From JAGNZR01 sp051652785 (GTDB lineage Bacteria > Fusobacteriota > Fusobacteriia > Fusobacteriales > Fusobacteriaceae), in NCBI GenBank assembly GCA_051652785.1, contig JBOFUX010000055.1, positions 1-7,720 of the forward strand: a DNA stretch of 7,720 nt, read 5' to 3'. The position numbers were made by a program, and so were the translations under genes. Numbering within the stretch: position 1 is the stretch's first letter; each line of letters starts with the position of its first letter. The notes beneath the pieces were generated by a model. It saw only the letters and a program-made list of their open reading frames with translations. It did no database searches and was not told the DNA's origin. Below are positions 5,256 through 7,720 of this stretch, in pieces.

Positions 5256-7397
5256 TTTTGTTATTTCAACCATTAAATTTTTTATATCTCCATTAAAACC
5301 TATATGTAAATAGCAATTTTCTCCATCTATTCCCATAGAAATATCATCACCTTGTTGAAGTATTGAGTTTACATCTTCTTGTCTTGATAACCACTTATTT
5401 TTGGGACTATCTGGTCTATTACTAAAGAAATCTCTTATTTTGTCCTCTTTATAGTCTTGAGTTATATACCTTAAATTTCTTTCTATATACGTTGATGTTA
5501 TAGTTTTGTAAAGAGGCTCAAATATTCCATCTTCATTTGTTGCTAGAGTTCGTGCTTTATATACTGTTATTGTATTTATCGCTTCCCCATTGTTTTGAGC
5601 ATTATCTGATGAAAAAATAAATCCAAAATTATTTCTATTTATACTGTCCTTTGTTGCCACTGTATAACCTGTTATCTCTTTTGCCATTGTTGTTGCAATT
5701 TTATAACTATTATCTTTTCCTTCTAAATTAATTCGTACTCCCGGTTCTTGTGAATTTACTTTTTTATATCTTTTTCTTAAATATTCTGGACATTGATATG
5801 CTGCTGTTATTCCTGCAGCTACGTATGAGGCTTCTATATATACACCTTCTATCCAAAATTTCACCACCTCTTTCCCTACTGATGCCAAATTTGATTCTTC
5901 TAACGCCAATTTATAATCTAGTATCACACTTGATTTCTCTTTCGGTATTACAGTAAAATTGGGTACACATGGAACTAAATACTCTGAAAAATTTTTATAT
6001 TGAAGATTCTTTGTTTTGTCTATATATTTTTCTACCCCTGTTGTTGCTAAATTATTAAATGTTGTTTCTTCATTTCCAATCATACTAAAAAATGTACTTA
6101 TTTTATATTTTCGAAGAACATCCATTAGTAGCTGTAGAGTTTCTATTGTTGTTCCATCATGCTTCTCAACCTTATTTGTCCCTTTAAATATTTGTTTAAT
6201 ATTTTTATTATTTTCTGAACTTTCTAGCATAATAGAAGGACAAATTCCAAACCATACTGTATTTTCAAAATCATTTTTTTGATTCACTGTATTTAAGTAT
6301 AGTTCTAAAGCCTTTTTATTTTCTCCCTTTAGTAGCATTTCTAATTTTAGATTACTTATTATCAATGAGGGCTTCATTCCTTTAAGTTCTTTATCATATT
6401 GTTCAAAGAAAACTTTAACACCTAGCATTTTCTCTAAAAGAGGTTTTATTGCCTTTATAAAATCTTCTTGTGCTTCTTTATAAAACGTTAAATATTGATT
6501 GTAGTTAGAAACTTCCTGTTCAACATTTATATCTTCCATTGTCGCTGGTAATGGTGAAAAAGTTCTCACTACTAGACTTTTTATGTAATCATTAGGTTCT
6601 TCATTTATAGCTTCATAATCACTTTCAAAATATTTAGCTAAAGTTTCAGAGTTATTATTTTCTGAGATAGCTACCTCATTTTTTTTTACAGATTTATTTT
6701 CAATTATTTTTAACTCACCTTTTTCATCCATAGTAAGCATTCCAATTTTTATCTCTTCTGATTTCTCCGCACCACTATTTTGACCAATCAAAACTCTTGA
6801 TTTAATATCTTCTATTGCTAGTGGTAACATTCCTAGTATGTTATTATAGTTTTTTCCTGCTTTTTCAAATTGGACATTTAATTTATCTGCATACTCTAAT
6901 TTTAGTGGATCTTCCTCCTCTAAAATCTCGTATTTGTCAAAAAGATAAGCAATTTCTTTTCTTTGTTGCTTAATATCCTCCATAACCTTTTTTGGAGAAA
7001 GCATATCCAAAATACTGCTAAAATTAAAATCAACATTCTTACTTCCTGCAATTCTCTTACTATCAATTAGTGTAGATAATATTTTGAAAAGTGTATTATC
7101 TAACCCTAAAGGTATTTCTGTAATAGATGCTTCTGATATTCCTTGTGGTTTTTCTAAACTATACTTTATTCTTTGATTTGCTGCATTAAAAAAGCTATAA
7201 ACTTTCGGTTCGAATTTTTTTAAAAATTCTGGAAAATCTCTTACCAATAGATGACTGTGAATCTCTTTAATTTTTTCATCATCAAGACTGTTAATTCCTT
7301 TCCCACTTCCTATCAGTGTTAGTAAATCTAACTTTTCATTATTAAACTCCTCAAATAGAATAGTTCTATTTGTTTGATTAAAAATTTTCTTTGGCAA
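5250..7397 (-). CDS. Putative contractile-sheath-like subunit (TssC / phage sheath-like), first gene of the operon
   Basis: This 715-aa soluble protein is the largest in the operon. I recall close relatives from clostridia, sometimes annotated only as 'transcriptional regulator'; I see no DNA-binding motif that would justify that. Sheath identity is inferred from its position before a tube-like gene, its large size and the C-terminal half. There residues about 490-545 (SVILDYKLALEESNL..., GVYIEASYVAAGITAAYQ) resemble the conserved core of phage and type VI sheath proteins. The N-terminal part is helical with a charged linker at about 205-260 (GAEKSEEIK...SENNN). The length suggests a single sheath protein, unlike the two-protein TssB/TssC arrangement. 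It starts with TTG at 7397, supported by GAGGGGG (7413-7407) nine bases upstream and no better in-frame start. The final stop lies inside the TTAA repeat. Confidence 0.55.
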   Translation of the reverse strand: MPKKIFNQTNRTILFEEFNNEKLDLLTLIGSGKGINSLDDEKIKEIHSHLLVRDFPEFLKKFEPKVYSFFNAANQRIKYSLEKPQGISEASITEIPLGLDNTLFKILSTLIDSKRIAGSKNVDFNFSSILDMLSPKKVMEDIKQQRKEIAYLFDKYEILEEEDPLKLEYADKLNVQFEKAGKNYNNILGMLPLAIEDIKSRVLIGQNSGAEKSEEIKIGMLTMDEKGELKIIENKSVKKNEVAISENNNSETLAKYFESDYEAINEEPNDYIKSLVVRTFSPLPATMEDINVEQEVSNYNQYLTFYKEAQEDFIKAIKPLLEKMLGVKVFFEQYDKELKGMKPSLIISNLKLEMLLKGENKKALELYLNTVNQKNDFENTVWFGICPSIMLESSENNKNIKQIFKGTNKVEKHDGTTIETLQLLMDVLRKYKISTFFSMIGNEETTFNNLATTGVEKYIDKTKNLQYKNFSEYLVPCVPNFTVIPKEKSSVILDYKLALEESNLASVGKEVVKFWIEGVYIEASYVAAGITAAYQCPEYLRKRYKKVNSQEPGVRINLEGKDNSYKIATTMAKEITGYTVATKDSINRNNFGFIFSSDNAQNNGEAINTITVYKARTLATNEDGIFEPLYKTITSTYIERNLRYITQDYKEDKIRDFFSNRPDSPKNKWLSRQEDVNSILQQGDDISMGIDGENCYLHIGFNGDIKNLMVEITKN

Positions 7398-7406
7398 AAT
7401 ATTACG

Positions 7407-7413
7407 CCCCCTC
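7407..7413 (-). promoter_or_regulatory. Ribosome binding site for the TTG-started sheath-like gene
   Basis: GAGGGGG on the minus strand is nine bases before the TTG at 7397. It is among the strongest Shine-Dalgarno matches here and supports the unusual TTG start. Confidence 0.7.
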
Positions 7414-7450
7414 TTTTTTTTGTTAAAAAAACAAACTAAATGTCGTTTTT

Positions 7451-7480
7451 TTAGTCTTTTTTAGTCTTTTTTAGTCTTTT
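7451..7480 (-). repeat. Three exact tandem 10-bp repeats in the operon leader
   Basis: AAAAGACTAA on the minus strand is repeated three times with no spacer (7480-7471, 7470-7461, 7460-7451), starting just after the -10 box. A looser version may follow (AAAAACGACA, 7450-7441). The predicted transcript start falls in the first copy, so the repeats form most of the first 30 bases of the RNA. They could be an operator, an RNA-binding site, or a tract that varies in length. Confidence 0.9.
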
Positions 7481-7483
7481 TAT

Positions 7484-7512
7484 ATTATACATCTATGCTA
7501 ACGATTTGTCAA
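7484..7512 (-). promoter_or_regulatory. Consensus sigma70-type promoter of the operon
   Basis: On the minus strand TTGACA lies at 7512-7507 and TATAAT at 7489-7484, with a 17-base spacer. All twelve positions match consensus and the spacing is optimal. The predicted start point is near 7477, about 80 bases before the TTG of the sheath-like gene. Such a strong promoter implies high basal transcription unless it is repressed. Confidence 0.9.
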
Positions 7513-7549
7513 CCATAGCTCTAATAAAAAAATCCCACTGTGTGAATAA

Positions 7550-7589
7550 AAAATGATAATGTCGTAATATAATAGAAAATGATAATGTC
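7550..7589 (+). repeat. Pair of 14-bp subterminal repeats of the insertion sequence
   Basis: AAAATGATAATGTC is present at 7550-7563 and 7576-7589. They are probable transposase-binding sites. The second copy overlaps the likely -35 region of the transposase promoter, which would allow self-regulation. Confidence 0.85.
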
Positions 7590-7612
7590 ACAAAATATTT
7601 TTAGAATATAAT
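7585..7612 (+). promoter_or_regulatory. Probable transposase promoter
   Basis: TATAAT occurs at 7607-7612 and a weak -35 (ATGTCA, 7585-7590) lies 16 bases upstream. The ribosome site AGGGGGAG is at 7631-7638. The -35 is a partial match only, and the background is very AT-rich. Confidence 0.4.
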
Positions 7613-7643
7613 ATATTCAATATTACTTTAAGGGGGAGTTAAA

Positions 7644-7720
7644 ATTAAAAAGATTGAATTAAGAGAAAATGAAATTATTAAATATCAAGTAATAAAAAAA
7701 TTAGTTGAAACTAAAGGAAA
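7644..7720 (+). CDS. IS1202/ISNCY-type transposase, N-terminal fragment, non-standard start
   Basis: The frame from 7644 reads IKKIELRENEIIKYQVIKKL, then VETKG, and is open to the window edge. This matches the opening I recall for IS1202/ISNCY transposases, which leads into a helix-turn-helix and then a DDE catalytic domain (both outside the window). A strong AGGGGGAG (7631-7638) lies five bases before 7644, but the codon there is ATT. An in-frame TAA lies at 7629-7631, and no ATG, GTG or TTG occurs in frame before the edge. Either the gene uses an AUU start, or an ATG has mutated and the copy is silent. The frame's family match is good; its function is not known. Confidence 0.65.
   Translation, partial: MKKIELRENEIIKYQVIKKLVETKG

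Larger units (their letters stand above)
7539..7720 (+). mobile_element. Left end of an IS1202/ISNCY-type insertion sequence (runs off the right edge)
   Basis: A 14-bp sequence, AAAATGATAATGTC, occurs twice in direct orientation (7550-7563 and 7576-7589), 26 bp apart. It matches the TGATAATGTC terminal and subterminal motif I associate with IS1202/ISNCY elements. A transposase-like reading frame follows directly. The outer boundary is uncertain; TGTG at about 7539-7542 is my best guess, but the other end and the target duplication lie outside the window. Confidence 0.7.

Noticed and set aside
5750..6282. Two plus-strand frames (5750-5956 and 6016-6282) inside the sheath-like gene
   Set aside because: Both are antisense, hydrophobic low-complexity products of AT-rich composition; no ribosome site or recognisable motif.
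7493..7518. Inverted repeat CTATG...CATAG flanking the operon -35 box, as a repressor site
   Set aside because: Only five bases per arm, with no further symmetry; expected by chance. The three tandem repeats are a better candidate.
7451..7589. Short direct repeats near the right edge considered as a CRISPR array
   Set aside because: The 10-bp repeats have no spacers, and the 14-bp pair belongs to an insertion-sequence end; no CRISPR-like repeat length or periodicity and no cas genes.

Overview
This is a very AT-rich window. Its compact genes carry many A/T homopolymer runs, TGG encodes Trp, and TGA is used as a stop, so it follows the standard bacterial code. Base composition, Shine-Dalgarno style and gene content suggest a low-GC anaerobe, either Fusobacteriota or Clostridia. 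I cannot choose between these from the sequence alone.

Nearly the whole window (about 7512 down to 1) is one minus-strand operon. It starts at a perfect consensus sigma70 promoter (TTGACA, 17 bp, TATAAT), followed by three tandem 10-bp repeats in the leader. In transcription order the genes are: (1) a 715-aa protein read as a divergent contractile-sheath-like subunit; (2) a 145-aa protein read as an inner-tube (Hcp-like) protein, separated from the first by ten TTAA repeats; (3) a strong hairpin terminator or attenuator abutting the tube stop codon; (4) a 255-aa protein of a family I recall as mislabelled 'DNA and RNA helicase', with a motif resembling phage baseplate or fibre proteins; (5) a J-domain protein; (6) a two-pass membrane protein with a C-terminal FHA domain; (7) a 528-aa VgrG / phage gpD-gp5-like spike hub; (8) an unrecognised 246-aa protein; (9) an unrecognised 89-aa highly charged protein; (10) the start of a small membrane protein that runs off the left edge.

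Together these look like the structural core of a contractile injection system: sheath, tube and spike. It carries regulatory and assembly modules (J domain, FHA) but no recognisable TssJLM, TssK or ClpV in the window. The layout, with a terminator just after sheath and tube, fits a need for many sheath and tube copies and few baseplate and hub copies. The sheath and tube calls rest on remembered family resemblance, gene order and the adjacent convincing VgrG-like gene, not on a search.

At the right edge, on the plus strand and divergent from the operon, lies the left end of an insertion sequence of the IS1202/ISNCY type. It has two copies of a 14-bp subterminal repeat, a probable promoter and the first 26 codons of the transposase, which appears to lack a normal start codon. 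The element begins about 25-30 bp upstream of the operon's -35 box.
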